A stretch of DNA of 64,000 nucleotides from Actinoplanes teichomyceticus ATCC 31121 (GCF_003711105.1 NZ_CP023865.1:5357001-5421000), one strand, 5' to 3'. Positions 24,263 to 32,820 are shown, counted from the first letter of the stretch. Made by a program: numbers and translations. Notes: a model not told the origin generated them from the sequence alone.

Positions 24263-25330
24263 TCATCGCAGGTAGCCGAAACGCTTCAGCAGGCGCACGG
24301 CCTCGTCGCGGTCGCGGCCGGCGATCTGCAGGATGCTCTCGGGCATGAGCCGCGGTATCCGAGCCGAGCGGTACCGCCGGCCATCGGCGCGCACGCCGTT
24401 CTCGCGGGCGCCGAGCAGGCGGCCGGCTTCGCCGCGGACCGTCGTGCCCTCGGTGGTGACGACCAACTGCCGGCCGAACACGTCCACAGGCTGAAGCCGA
24501 CCGCGTTCCAGGCCATTGCGCAGCGCGCGTGCCTCCTGGGCGGTGATCCGCGCACCGGCAGGCGTGAGGCCGATCGCGCCGCGGCGGGAGTTGACGACCT
24601 GGCCGATATCGGCGCCGAGCCGGATCGCCTCCGCGCCGGCCTTCGTGAACACCCGGTCCTGCTCCGCCCTCGACAGCGACCGGAAGAACAGATCCGGGTC
24701 GGTCCGGGCGTCGCGGGTGGTGTCCTCGCGGCCCGGGATGTGGACGCAATCGCAACGCGGATGCCGGCGGAACCCGGCGTTCACCGCGTACCAGCGGCCG
24801 GCCAGGATCGCGCACCGCGAGCAGGACCGGCCGACCAGCATCCGCACGTACCCGGTCGCGTCCGGGCGGGCCGTCATGGCCACCTGGTCCGCGACCCGGC
24901 CCGCGTCGGCGATCTGCGTCCGCACGATCATGTCCAGTGCCGCCTGGCCGCCGGCCAGCGCCCGGTCCAGGGTGGCGCCGCGCTGCAGCCCGGTCAGCGC
25001 GGTGATCACCGGCTGGTAGAGCAGGCTGTCGAGCGGCCGGCCGTCCGAAGCGACGCCGCTCAGCGCCTCCGGCACCAGCTCGGCCACCGGCGCCGGGTCG
25101 AGGCCCTGCGCAGTGAGCACGTCGGTCAGGTATTGCTCCGACCGGCCGGCGGCCGCGCGCTGCGCACCGGTGACCAGCAGCAGCAGGCGGGCCATCGCGG
25201 CGATCCACGACTCCGCGATCCGGGCCGGGTCGACCTGCCGCCACGCCCGGCGCGCCTCGTCGGCCACCGCGACGGCCATCCGGCGCCGGACCGAGGCGTG
25301 CTCGACCGCCAGCTCAGCCGGCGTCGGCAT
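24263..25330 (-). CDS. MuF-like minor head protein
   Basis: 355 residues. A helical N-terminal two-thirds leads to a MuF signature: GRSCSRCAILAGRWY followed by RRHPRCDCVHIPG, with Cys pairs that may bind zinc. Residues 205-355 are helical. MuF-type proteins ride with the portal into the head; some are injected with the DNA. It overlaps the portal gene by 17 bp. Confidence 0.82.
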   Translation of the reverse strand: MPTPAELAVEHASVRRRMAVAVADEARRAWRQVDPARIAESWIAAMARLLLLVTGAQRAAAGRSEQYLTDVLTAQGLDPAPVAELVPEALSGVASDGRPLDSLLYQPVITALTGLQRGATLDRALAGGQAALDMIVRTQIADAGRVADQVAMTARPDATGYVRMLVGRSCSRCAILAGRWYAVNAGFRRHPRCDCVHIPGREDTTRDARTDPDLFFRSLSRAEQDRVFTKAGAEAIRLGADIGQVVNSRRGAIGLTPAGARITAQEARALRNGLERGRLQPVDVFGRQLVVTTEGTTVRGEAGRLLGARENGVRADGRRYRSARIPRLMPESILQIAGRDRDEAVRLLKRFGYLR

Positions 25331-26741
25331 CGTCGGCGCCCAGGCCGGCGGCGGTCGCCGCCGGCTGTGGCGGCGTCAGGCCGGCGGCGATCTCACGGAG
25401 CGGGTCACGAGCCAGCTCGGCGGCGCGCATCTCAGCAAGCTTCTTACGGCGCGCGGCGGAGTAGCCCAGATCCACCCAGGCCGCCTCGACCGGCAGGATC
25501 CCGGCCTGGACCAGCTTCACCGCGGCATCCGCCTGCTGCGCCCGAGTCGGCGTGGCCGCCGAGCGCCACTGCGTCTCCATCTGCCGCAGCCGCGGGTCCC
25601 ACTCGCCGTCGCGGAAGCGGGCGGCGATCTGCTGCACCCGCTCCCATGCCGCCTCGGCGCCCGTCTCGAAGTCCTCGACCTGCTTGATCAGCCGCGACTC
25701 GTCGGCCAGGATGCCCTCCGCGCTCGGCGGGTTCGTCGTGGCCTGGCCCAAGTAGCGCATCGGCAGGCCCGTCACTCCGCTAACCAGGGCGGCGTAGTGG
25801 TTGACGATGCCGGAGAAGTTCGCCAGGTCCGCCGCGGTCAACGAGCCGATCTTGGCGTCCTTGTTCTTCAGCGCCCACACTGCACCGAAGTACGCCTCCC
25901 AGGCAGTGAGGACGTTGCCATCCTTGTCCTTGAAGTCGTCCGGCTGCGCGCCGACGACGTACCGCTGCGGGACGGCGAGGGCCTCAGTGGCGATCTGCGC
26001 GTTGGTCAACGCGCGGGCGGTGGCGTCGGTCAGGCCGATGATCCGGGTCATCGCCGAGCGTCCGTCACGCTGGGACAGGCGTTCCCGGTGCGTCAGCGGC
26101 ACTACCGGCACCACGCCCAGCTCATGCTCGTCGCGGTCCACCTCGGTCCAGGCGGCGTTGCTGCGCTCCAGCCAGATGGTCACGTCCGGCAGGTACAGCG
26201 TCGCGTACGCCACGCCGTCGTCGGTGTAGAACTTCGCCGCCGCGATCGGCTGCCGAGTCCGCGGAGACAGCTCGACGGCCATCTCGTTCGACGACTCCAC
26301 CGTGATCAACGGCGTCGCGGCGTCACGAGGCCGGTCATCGTCGCCGCCCTCAGCCGACGGTGCGTCCGGGGTGTCCGCATCGCCGGCGCCGACCACAACG
26401 AACGCGCGGCCGAACTTCAGCGCCTCGAGGTGCGCCAGCTTCGACTCGCGGTCGAGGTTGTTCTCCTGCCAGATCCGCCACAGATCCTCGTCAGCCTCGG
26501 TGGCGTCCGGCAGCTCGAAACCTTCCAGGGTGACCCGCTCGGCGATGGCGTCCACGTAGGTGCCCGGCCATGCCACGATCGTCAAGAACCGGCGCAGCTC
26601 CGGCGGGATGGCCAGACCGAGCTGCTCGACGCGCTGCTCGCCGTCGTAGTACGCCCCCAGCACCCGGTTGCGGCGCTCGGCGCGGCGCACCTTGACGTAC
26701 AGGCGCCCGAGCAGCTCCTTCTGATCCTCGGAGAGAGCCAC
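25314..26741 (-). CDS. Portal protein, SPP1 gp6 type
   Basis: 475 residues. Portal features include YYDGEQRVEQLGLAIPPEL near the start, FGRAFVVVG, TVESSNEMAVELSPRTRQP and a C-terminal helical crown with GLPMRYLGQATTNPPSAEG. Twelve copies form the DNA channel at one head vertex and dock the terminase. ATG start with the usual opening ALSEDQKELLGRLY. Confidence 0.9.
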   Translation of the reverse strand: MALSEDQKELLGRLYVKVRRAERRNRVLGAYYDGEQRVEQLGLAIPPELRRFLTIVAWPGTYVDAIAERVTLEGFELPDATEADEDLWRIWQENNLDRESKLAHLEALKFGRAFVVVGAGDADTPDAPSAEGGDDDRPRDAATPLITVESSNEMAVELSPRTRQPIAAAKFYTDDGVAYATLYLPDVTIWLERSNAAWTEVDRDEHELGVVPVVPLTHRERLSQRDGRSAMTRIIGLTDATARALTNAQIATEALAVPQRYVVGAQPDDFKDKDGNVLTAWEAYFGAVWALKNKDAKIGSLTAADLANFSGIVNHYAALVSGVTGLPMRYLGQATTNPPSAEGILADESRLIKQVEDFETGAEAAWERVQQIAARFRDGEWDPRLRQMETQWRSAATPTRAQQADAAVKLVQAGILPVEAAWVDLGYSAARRKKLAEMRAAELARDPLREIAAGLTPPQPAATAAGLGADDADAG

Positions 26742-26769
26742 GGCGCCTCCCTCAGCGTATGGTTGCCCA

Positions 26770-26834
26770 GCGGGCTCGGAAGTGCTGATGCAGTGTCCGG
26801 ACAGCGCCGGGGTACACGCCCGGCCCGAGCCCGC
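26770..26834 (-). repeat. Inverted repeat between terminase and portal genes
   Basis: GCGGGCTCGG and CCGAGCCCGC pair perfectly over 10 bp with a 45-nt loop in the only gap between large terminase and portal. It could be a weak terminator or an mRNA-processing structure. No gene is visible in the gap. Confidence 0.45.
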
Positions 26835-26843
26835 ACCTCTCGG

Positions 26844-28541
26844 CTACCGGAACACCAGCACGGTGCTGTCGATGGGCTGAGCGGACTTCCACAGGTCCGC
26901 CGCGGTGACGTCGCCGGCGGCCTCGTGCGTGAGGACGGAAACCACGCAGAGGTCGATCTTGCGACCGTCGTCGCCCTTGGTGAGCACGTAGCGCGGGTTC
27001 TCCTTGGCGCCGCCCGGCCGTTCTTCCTTGTGCGTGGCCTCGACGTGCTGCTCGGTGAACTCGCAACCGTCGTGGGTGAAGGTGCTGTCCGACTTGGAGA
27101 TGTCGGTCTTGAGGCGCTCGGCGGCGGCATGCATCTGCACAACGCGCTGGGTGTACCAGCGGATGACGACCTTCTCGCCGTACTCGGCCGCCCAGGTGTC
27201 AAGTTCGGTGGCCCATCCGGGCGGGTCCCCGTACAGGCGGACGACCTGGTAGCGGCGCATCAGCTGCTCCAGCGCCCGAGCGACCTCCAGACGTGGGACC
27301 TTGCCGCCCCAGGCCGCCGGGTTCCAGACCGTCGGTGTGCCGCCGTCGTAGGTCGGCGTGAACTGGTATCCGTCCTGGGTCTCAGCGCGGAAGCCGGTCC
27401 AGTCGTCGAGGTCGGAGCCGTCGAAGCCGAGCACAATCGCGGTGCCGTCGGGCACGTCGCGCGGAGCGGCGCGGTCCTTCCACGCCTGAATCTCGTCGAG
27501 CCAGGTCCCCGATCCGGCCTTGCCGCGGTTGCCGTAGAACCGCTCGGCCTGGGTCAACTCACCCTTTTCGATCAGCTCGTACGCGAAGCCCTCGATCGCG
27601 TCGAGGTTGGTGTGCTTCGACCCCGCGTAGACGAACGCGTGGATCTTCCGCCGTTCGGCCTTGTTCGCGTAGCTCAGATGCTTCGGCGGCTGCCGCCAGA
27701 ACTTGAAGATGCCCGGCGCGTCGGACTTCCATGTCGTCCAGGCCTGCGAGCGCTGCGTCGGGTCCGGCGCGTTCGTCGTCTCCTGCGACCGACCCTGCAT
27801 GCCGGCCAGGCCGCGGTTCTGGGTGTCGCCGACGTTGATCATCTTGTTCTGCTTGGTCCAGATGCCGGTCTCGTCCTGCGCGGCGTACGAGATCGGGTTG
27901 CCGAGCCGGGACTGTGCGCTGGACGTGACGATCTGCACCTGACTCAAGTCCGGGTCGTCGTCCTCGGTGCCGAGGATCCGGGTGAACTCCTCGCCCACCT
28001 TCATCTGATCGGACAGCGGCCCCATCTTGATCATCGCCTTGAGTGGGCGGTAGATGTTGTCCGTCTGCTCACTGGACGTCGCCGTGATCTGGATCAGCGG
28101 CGTCGGCCAGCGCATCGCCATCGGCTCGCCCGGTGCGTACTCGTACTCCCACCCGCACCCGCACCCGTGATCCGAGCACGCCCACCCGTCGCCCTTGCCC
28201 GCCCAGCCGGCGAACAGCGCCGGTCCGACCGCCTCGATCGCCACACCGGTAGCCGACCAGGGCCCCTTGCCGGTCTTCTGCGGGGCGATGATCAGGCTGC
28301 GGCGGTTGTGGAACGCAGTGCTCAGCAGCGGCTGCTCGGGGACCCACTCGGCGTCCTCGCGGACCCGGTAGTGGTTGAGGGTGCACCACTCCTGCCACGG
28401 GTACATCTCGAACGGGGCGCCGCGCCGGAATCCGTCCGGGACGACGCAGTGCTGCCGGACCCAGTCGACGGTGATGAACAGGGTGGGCCAGGCGACGACG
28501 AACTCAGGCGTCTCCACCGACGGCCTTGAGCCAGCGGTCAC
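26844..28541 (-). CDS. Terminase large subunit
   Basis: 565 residues. The ATPase has a Walker A-like APQKTGKG (86-93) and a Walker B/catalytic pair AAQDET (Asp223, Glu224). The nuclease half begins with LGFDGSD (Asp374), with later acidic positions. It packages DNA into the head through the portal and cuts the concatemer. A Cys/His-rich insert (ACSDHGCGCGW, about 121-131) lies in the ATPase half. The GTG used overlaps the small terminase by 38 bp; a second GTG eight codons in would reduce the overlap. Confidence 0.9.
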   Translation of the reverse strand: MTAGSRPSVETPEFVVAWPTLFITVDWVRQHCVVPDGFRRGAPFEMYPWQEWCTLNHYRVREDAEWVPEQPLLSTAFHNRRSLIIAPQKTGKGPWSATGVAIEAVGPALFAGWAGKGDGWACSDHGCGCGWEYEYAPGEPMAMRWPTPLIQITATSSEQTDNIYRPLKAMIKMGPLSDQMKVGEEFTRILGTEDDDPDLSQVQIVTSSAQSRLGNPISYAAQDETGIWTKQNKMINVGDTQNRGLAGMQGRSQETTNAPDPTQRSQAWTTWKSDAPGIFKFWRQPPKHLSYANKAERRKIHAFVYAGSKHTNLDAIEGFAYELIEKGELTQAERFYGNRGKAGSGTWLDEIQAWKDRAAPRDVPDGTAIVLGFDGSDLDDWTGFRAETQDGYQFTPTYDGGTPTVWNPAAWGGKVPRLEVARALEQLMRRYQVVRLYGDPPGWATELDTWAAEYGEKVVIRWYTQRVVQMHAAAERLKTDISKSDSTFTHDGCEFTEQHVEATHKEERPGGAKENPRYVLTKGDDGRKIDLCVVSVLTHEAAGDVTAADLWKSAQPIDSTVLVFR

Positions 28542-29049
28542 GGGCGGTCGGCGCGGCCGGCGCCGCGGCGGCGGACCGCTCGGCGCGCTTCTCAGCGACC
28601 TGGTTCGGGGCGATCTTCCAGCCGTTCTCCTTGAGCCCGGCCGGGGTCAGGCCAATCTGGTCGGCGAAGCGGTGCAGGCTGTTCTTGTCGGCCGCGGTCG
28701 CCTCGGCCGACTCGCAGATCACTGAGGTCCGGACCCACATGGCTATCGAATGCCAGCGCCAGGGCTCCTTCGCCCACGCGGCCCCCTGTGGCGTACTCCA
28801 TGCCCATGCCCACAGCTCCAGCTCGCGCTCACGACGCGCCTCGGTGGCCTCCAGGTCAAGGACCTTGTGCCGCTCCTTGTTCTCGAACCAGATGTCGTAG
28901 ACCGGCACCCGCGGCAGCGGAAACTCCGGCACGTCGCCCTCGTAGCCCTCGGCCGGCAGCGAGGTCAGCGAGTGGCCGATCCGCGCCGACTTCAGCGAGG
29001 TCGGGTCCTTCTGCGGCCCGGACCGGTTCCGGGCACCACCTGATGGCAT
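28504..29049 (-). CDS. Terminase small subunit
   Basis: 181 residues. The family pattern is visible: SLTSLPAEGYEGDVPEFPL, then EARRERELELWAWAWSTPQG, WHSIAMWVRTSVICE and SLHRFADQIGLTPAGLKENGW before a basic Ala-rich tail. It recognises the packaging site and loads the large subunit. Confidence 0.85.
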   Translation of the reverse strand: MPSGGARNRSGPQKDPTSLKSARIGHSLTSLPAEGYEGDVPEFPLPRVPVYDIWFENKERHKVLDLEATEARRERELELWAWAWSTPQGAAWAKEPWRWHSIAMWVRTSVICESAEATAADKNSLHRFADQIGLTPAGLKENGWKIAPNQVAEKRAERSAAAAPAAPTARDRWLKAVGGDA

Positions 29050-29222
29050 GTCGATCTCTCCCTCGGCCGCCTTGCGCGGCGTCGGTGTCCGTCACCTTGC
29101 GTGACGGATCTTGGGTCGTTCTGGAAGCTTGAACCCTGCGCGCCCCCGGCTGACCTCCCCGGCGGTCCTCCGGCCCCGGCCCCCTGGGGGTCACCCCCCA
29201 CTCCTTCGTCACTGAGCGTGGT
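29050..29222. other. Gene-poor strip beside the small terminase, candidate cos region
   Basis: No gene fits here. The strip ends with GC clusters including CCCCCTGGGGGTCACCCCCC (about 29189-29208), which contains short dyads. Phages with an HNH nuclease next to terminase usually package by cos, and cos lies near the small terminase, so this is the natural place to look. The exact cut site cannot be read from sequence. Confidence 0.35.
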
Positions 29223-29426
29223 CTACGCGCAAGCCGTCCAGGCGACGGGGATGGCGTCGGCTTCAAGCACTGCCGCGGCCAGTTCGGCTGGATGCTCGTG
29301 ACCCGCCTCGATGGCTTTCAGGGCTTCCTTGCGGAGGTCATCGATGACGCTGTGCCACGCCTCAGGGTCTGCCTGGGCAGTGGGCGCGTAGAGCGCGATC
29401 ACCTGGCGGGCACGCTCGGGCGTCAT
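29223..29426 (-). CDS. Small hypothetical protein
   Basis: 67 residues, helical (PERARQVIALYAPTAQ, WHSVIDDLRKEALKAIEAG), between the HNH gene and the terminases. Its ATG follows the HNH stop by 3 bp. No family recognised. Confidence 0.55.
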   Translation of the reverse strand: MTPERARQVIALYAPTAQADPEAWHSVIDDLRKEALKAIEAGHEHPAELAAAVLEADAIPVAWTACA

Positions 29427-29429
29427 GGC

Positions 29430-29768
29430 TCAGCCTCCGTGTGCTGCTCGTCCGCCCTCGCTGGTGTTGCAGCGGGCGTGACCTGGCCCTCGGTGCTTGC
29501 CGGTCTTGCGGTCGTGGCACAGGTGCCAGTCCTGGCCGGGCAGGATGCGGCGGTCGGGCATAAGGCACACCACCTCGTGGCAGTCGACCTCGCCGCGCTC
29601 GACCATCGGCGCCCACTGCCTGCGCAGTCCGTCGTGTGCCGCGTCGTACCCGCGCTGCTGCCGTGTCCCGCGCCGCTGTTCCCGCTGCCTGCGGTGCTCG
29701 GCGCATGGCCCGCCTGGTGTCAGCTCGGGGCAGCCAGCCTCTGGGCAGACGCGCATCGCTCGCTGCAT
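29430..29768 (-). CDS. HNH endonuclease next to terminase
   Basis: 112 residues. Two Cys pairs at the start (CPEAGCP, PCAEHRR), then the HNH core: GYDAAHDGLRRQW, VDCHEVVCLMPDRRILPG, LCHDRKTGKHRG, HARCNTSEGGR. HNH proteins beside terminase take part in DNA maturation in cos phages. Confidence 0.85.
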   Translation of the reverse strand: MQRAMRVCPEAGCPELTPGGPCAEHRRQREQRRGTRQQRGYDAAHDGLRRQWAPMVERGEVDCHEVVCLMPDRRILPGQDWHLCHDRKTGKHRGPGHARCNTSEGGRAAHGG

Positions 29769-29824
29769 GGCGTCCCCTCAGTGATTGCCGTTGCCCCAGC
29801 CTGCTTCTTTGGCACACTGGGCGC

Positions 29825-30031
29825 ATGCAGCCGCAGCACAGCTTCGTCTACGAGGAGAACACCTCAGGCGCGATGTACGGCTACTGCCCGAGGTGCAAGC
29901 GGTACGAGGACGAATGCCTGCCGAACGAGTTCCACGGACCGATTCCCTGCGTTGAGCCGCCGCCGCCCGCTGTGCGGCCGAAGCAACCCTCGTGGTGGTC
30001 GCGGATCAGGGGCGTAATCGCGCCGCGTTGA
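29825..30031 (+). CDS. Plus-strand small zinc-ribbon-like protein
   Basis: 68 residues divergent from the HNH gene. CPRCKRYEDEC near the middle and a later Cys suggest a small metal site; the end is basic. A promoter can be placed: TTGCCC (29791-29796), 16 bp, CACACT (29813-29818), then 6 nt to the ATG, again a leaderless layout. Function unknown. Confidence 0.6.
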   Translation: MQPQHSFVYEENTSGAMYGYCPRCKRYEDECLPNEFHGPIPCVEPPPPAVRPKQPSWWSRIRGVIAPR

Positions 30032-30074
30032 GAACGTCCTCCGTGGCGTGCCGGGGCAGACCTACGCTGAGGTC

Positions 30075-30566
30075 GTGGACTGCGACTGCGCACCCGATGA
30101 CTGCTGGTTCGCCGACGCCGGCTACGTGTGGTGCCGACCCTGCGGTGAGCATCATCGGCCGCCGAAGTGCGACATCAACGAGCAGGGGGAGCCGCTCGCG
30201 CCATGCGGATGCACCTGGGGGCTGGCGTTCTCCGCATCCGGCTGCGCGCATTGGTGTGCCGGGGCGCGGCTTCCCGATCCCGCGCCCCGGCGTCCCCCCT
30301 CGACCGACGCAGCGTCGGAGTCTGGATGCGACGAAGGCCCCCGCCGTGGCGAGGGCCTCCTCGAAGCTGTTGCGACACTTCTGCCGCTGCACGCGATGGT
30401 GACAGACGATCTAGCCGCCGTCAAGATGATCGCTCACCCAGCGGCCCGTCGCCGTGTAGGCGCGTTGCCACCCGCACCCCATTCGGCCCGTCGCTCTCCA
30501 TCGACACGAGGACCGGCCGGGCTACCCCGAACCGCAGTTTGCCGCCCTGCTGGATTCGCACGCTGA
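30075..30566 (+). CDS. Plus-strand Cys/His-rich protein (3' end uncertain)
   Basis: 163 residues. Residues 1-70 are Cys/His-rich and coding-like (CDCAPDDCWFADAGYVWCR, PCGEHHRPPKCDIN, APCGCTW), while the last ~80 look like non-coding translation and overlap a minus-strand gene. TACGCT (30063-30068) lies 6 nt before the GTG. A terminator-like hairpin lies inside the frame at 30335. The true gene may therefore be shorter through an unseen stop or frameshift. An alternative GTG exists at 30048. Confidence 0.45.
   Translation: MDCDCAPDDCWFADAGYVWCRPCGEHHRPPKCDINEQGEPLAPCGCTWGLAFSASGCAHWCAGARLPDPAPRRPPSTDAASESGCDEGPRRGEGLLEAVATLLPLHAMVTDDLAAVKMIAHPAARRRVGALPPAPHSARRSPSTRGPAGLPRTAVCRPAGFAR
30335..30358. 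terminator. Hairpin between convergent transcripts
   Basis: AGGCCC and GGGCCT pair around a partly paired loop. The stem is preceded by ACGA as at 3917, where the same ACGAAGGCCCCCGCC string occurs. It lies about 60 bp beyond the end of the minus-strand early operon. Confidence 0.55.
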
Positions 30567-30978
30567 CCGCATCCTCGGTGATCTCCCGACTCGTGACGAC
30601 CTCGGCGTGCCAGTGCTTGCGGCCGGGCATCTGCTTCGGGCCGCGGTCGGGAACACGTTCCGGCTGGACCTCCTGGCCGCAGATGCGGCAGTGCCAGTCA
30701 ACGACGTCGTAGCCGTCGCACACGTCATCGAGCACCGGACCGGCATGCACTCCATCGCAGTCGACGTGCCGGGTGCGCGCTGCAAGCGTGGGCAGTTCGC
30801 CGTCGGTGGCATAGGCGTGGAAGTGGCCCGCGTCATCGACCGCGGTCCAGGCCATGTCCGGCTTGCTGGCGGTGTCCGACTGGTAATCGATGACCGCGAC
30901 CTCCACCGCGAACGAGCCGGGCATCGGCTCACCGTCGTTGATGGTGATCATGGTGGCAGTTCCGATCGCGGTACCCAT
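30421..30978 (-). CDS. Hypothetical early protein with CxxC
   Basis: 185 residues; ATG at 30978 chosen because GGGAG lies 9 nt upstream. The N-terminal half is beta-rich (SFAVEVAVIDYQSDTASKP, AWTAVDDAGHFHAYAT); the middle has DWHCRICGQEV and several His. Last gene of the early operon. No family recognised. Confidence 0.62.
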   Translation of the reverse strand: MGTAIGTATMITINDGEPMPGSFAVEVAVIDYQSDTASKPDMAWTAVDDAGHFHAYATDGELPTLAARTRHVDCDGVHAGPVLDDVCDGYDVVDWHCRICGQEVQPERVPDRGPKQMPGRKHWHAEVVTSREITEDAVSVRIQQGGKLRFGVARPVLVSMESDGPNGVRVATRLHGDGPLGERSS

Positions 30979-30982
30979 CCCC

Positions 30983-31876
30983 TCATGCTCCCATCTCGGC
31001 ACGCTCTCGGGCCGCCCGCCGCTCTTCCCGCCGCGCCGCTTCCCCGGCCGCCAGCTCCAGCACGTCGCCGAGGTTGTACCTGGCCCGTCCCTGCTCGTTG
31101 TGGTCGTGGGCCGCGAGCCTGCCTCTGCTGGCCCACTGGTTGATGGTGTTGCGCCTGATCGGGTAGGCGGCGGCGATCTCGGAGGCGGTGTACGCGTACT
31201 GCCGCACTTCGTCGTCGAGCCATGCCCGCCGTTCGGCCTGGAGCACGTTCGCGCCGCAGGTCCGGCAGGTGCCTTTCTCGGCGCCGGGCCAGCCGTAGAC
31301 GTCGCCCTCGCACCGTTCCGTGTCGGCGAGTCCTTCGGCGAACGCGGCTACCTGGTCGGCTCCGCACGGGCCGAGGTACTTCCGTTCGCGGGGGCCGTTG
31401 ACGACTCCCCGGAGCGCCCTCGCGCTGGCGTCCACGTCGGTCAGGAACGTGTCCACTTCGGCCCGGTGCCGCATCCACTCGCACATCCCGACGAGCCACC
31501 GCGCAGAGGCCCTGAGATCGTCTCGGCCGCCCGAACCCATACCCTCCATGCCAGCCGACCCTGTTCGGCCGCCTCCGTGGATCTCAGGGCAGATTCCGCG
31601 CTCCTCTGCGATCACCCGCACCCACCCGCTCAGCGCGTTCTGCACCGCGTCGAGCCGCGCGGTCGCCCCAAGGTCGATCGGCAGCGAGCTCCCCGGCTTC
31701 CCGCTCGCCCCGCCTCCGCCGCCGCGCCGGGCCTGCCGGTGGGCGACGTCGCGGGCCGCGGGCACGAGGTCGGCGATCTCGGCGAGCTGGCGCCGGGCGC
31801 GGTCCATGCACTCCGGCGCCGCGTACCCGTCCGGCACGGGCCGGTCGCAGCCGCAGGCGCAGGTTGGGGCGCTCAC
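30983..31876 (-). CDS. Helix-turn-helix protein with N-terminal Cys motif
   Basis: 297 residues. The start has a Cys cluster (CACGCDRPVPDGYAAPEC); the middle is helical with CEWMRHRAEVDTFLTDV; a CRTCGAN pair follows. The C-terminal ~70 form a MerR/excisionase-like HTH (YTASEIAAAYPIRRNTIN, RARYNLGDVLELA). It resembles helix-turn-helix proteins of actinophage early regions. GTG overlaps the previous stop as GTGA; the longer frame to 32065 is shadow. Probably a regulator or DNA-processing factor. Confidence 0.75.
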   Translation of the reverse strand: MSAPTCACGCDRPVPDGYAAPECMDRARRQLAEIADLVPAARDVAHRQARRGGGGGASGKPGSSLPIDLGATARLDAVQNALSGWVRVIAEERGICPEIHGGGRTGSAGMEGMGSGGRDDLRASARWLVGMCEWMRHRAEVDTFLTDVDASARALRGVVNGPRERKYLGPCGADQVAAFAEGLADTERCEGDVYGWPGAEKGTCRTCGANVLQAERRAWLDDEVRQYAYTASEIAAAYPIRRNTINQWASRGRLAAHDHNEQGRARYNLGDVLELAAGEAARREERRAARERAEMGA

Positions 31877-32058
31877 GCGCTCACCTGCTCGGGCCGTCCC
31901 GCAGCGATCCACAGCTCCAGGTAGCAGCTTCGGCAGTACCACTGCCGTGGTCGGCCCGGCACGTCGAGCGCGTAGATGTCCTGCCCACGGCGCATGCATG
32001 GCCCGTCGCACAGCTCCCAGAGCATGCGGGGAAGCGCCTCCCAGTCCAACGCGCTCAT
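31873..32058 (-). CDS. Small Cys-rich protein
   Basis: 61 residues with Cys in ELCDGPCMRRGQD and WYCRSCYLELW, probably one zinc site. Overlaps both neighbours by 4 bp. One of many zinc-ribbon-like mini-proteins in this operon. Confidence 0.62.
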   Translation of the reverse strand: MSALDWEALPRMLWELCDGPCMRRGQDIYALDVPGRPRQWYCRSCYLELWIAAGRPEQVSA

Positions 32059-32306
32059 TCGTCATCGCACCCTTCGTGAATCCAGCCGCCGTGGCCGTCG
32101 GCGCGAATGCGGTCGCCTGCTTCGATGCCCTCGCCGCAGCAGGCGTCGCTACCGGGGAAGCGTGCCGTGATGACGGGCCCGGGCCGTTCGGTCAGGTCGT
32201 CGGCGAGGCGGCCACCTGCGGCGGTTACGGTTCGACCGCGCATGGAGGTCGTGCACGCCTCGTCCAGGTCGTGCTCGGTGTTGCAGGTCCAGCAACGGCG
32301 GCTCAC
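32055..32306 (-). CDS. Small zinc-binding-like protein
   Basis: 83 residues. Starts RRCWTCNTEHDLDEAC and ends with GSDACCGEGIEAGDRIRADG and WIHEGC, the latter like a half-LIM/'rarely shown to be metal' motif. Four-base overlaps on both sides show tight coupling. Function unknown. Confidence 0.62.
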   Translation of the reverse strand: MSRRCWTCNTEHDLDEACTTSMRGRTVTAAGGRLADDLTERPGPVITARFPGSDACCGEGIEAGDRIRADGHGGWIHEGCDDE

Positions 32307-32569
32307 GCGTCCTCCTGCGTTTCCGGGGCGGCATCGAGCTCGAATGCCACGGGGACAACCACCCGCTCCCGGAACTGCACCGAGGCAACGAGGCCGAGTG
32401 CAGAGGCCCAGCGGGCAATGTGATCGACGGTGATTTCCTTGGTCGCGCCGCTCTCCAGCTTCGACACGGCGGCCTGGTCTGCACCCATTCGCAGAGCCAC
32501 GGCTGCTTGCGTTAGGCCGAGGCGCTTGCGCCGTTCGACCATGTACGAGCGCAGGTCGTCGAGCTTCAC
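32303..32569 (-). CDS. XRE-family HTH regulator
   Basis: 88 residues. A clear lambda-type HTH: ERRKRLGLTQAAVALRMGAD followed by QAAVSKLESGATKEITVDHI and a C-terminal strand. Single-domain, so a Cro-like local repressor is likely. It overlaps a second HTH gene by 4 bp. Confidence 0.8.
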   Translation of the reverse strand: MKLDDLRSYMVERRKRLGLTQAAVALRMGADQAAVSKLESGATKEITVDHIARWASALGLVASVQFRERVVVPVAFELDAAPETQEDA

Positions 32570-32820
32570 GCGTCCTCCCCGGCCCGTGGCACCAGCGCCA
32601 GGTCGTAGCCGAGCGCGTGCGCGATCTCAGGAACCCGGTGCGCGGTCACCCCGCGTTGGCCCTGTAGCCACTTGGCGACCTCCTGGCGGCTCACTCCGAG
32701 CTTCCGGGCGATGTCGGCGTAGGTGACTTTCCGGTCGCGCCGGATCGCATTGAGCGTGCGTAGCGCGTGGTCATGGTCGCGCAGACGGTAGGCGCGCGGC
32801 TTCGGGGCGGGGCTGGTCAT
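32566..32820 (-). CDS. Second XRE-like HTH regulator
   Basis: 84 residues. HTH with RDRKVTYADIARKLGVSRQE and VAKWLQGQRGVTAHRVPEIA. It pairs with the HTH gene directly downstream. The 183-residue frame reaching 33117 is mostly shadow. Confidence 0.78.
   Translation of the reverse strand: MTSPAPKPRAYRLRDHDHALRTLNAIRRDRKVTYADIARKLGVSRQEVAKWLQGQRGVTAHRVPEIAHALGYDLALVPRAGEDA

Noticed and set aside
25113..28529. A 1,138-codon plus-strand frame antisense to portal and terminase
   Set aside because: Portal and terminase are unambiguous on the minus strand; the frame is Arg/Leu/Val-rich shadow.
29189..29208. The CCCCCTGGGGGTCACCCCCC cluster taken as a definite cos site
   Set aside because: Base composition alone cannot place a staggered cut; kept only as a candidate region.
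30006..30392. A minus-strand frame opposite the Cys-rich plus gene
   Set aside because: Its composition is shadow-like, and the plus strand has a leaderless -10 and a Cys/His pattern. The hairpin at 30335 also fits a terminator for the minus operon that ends at 30421.
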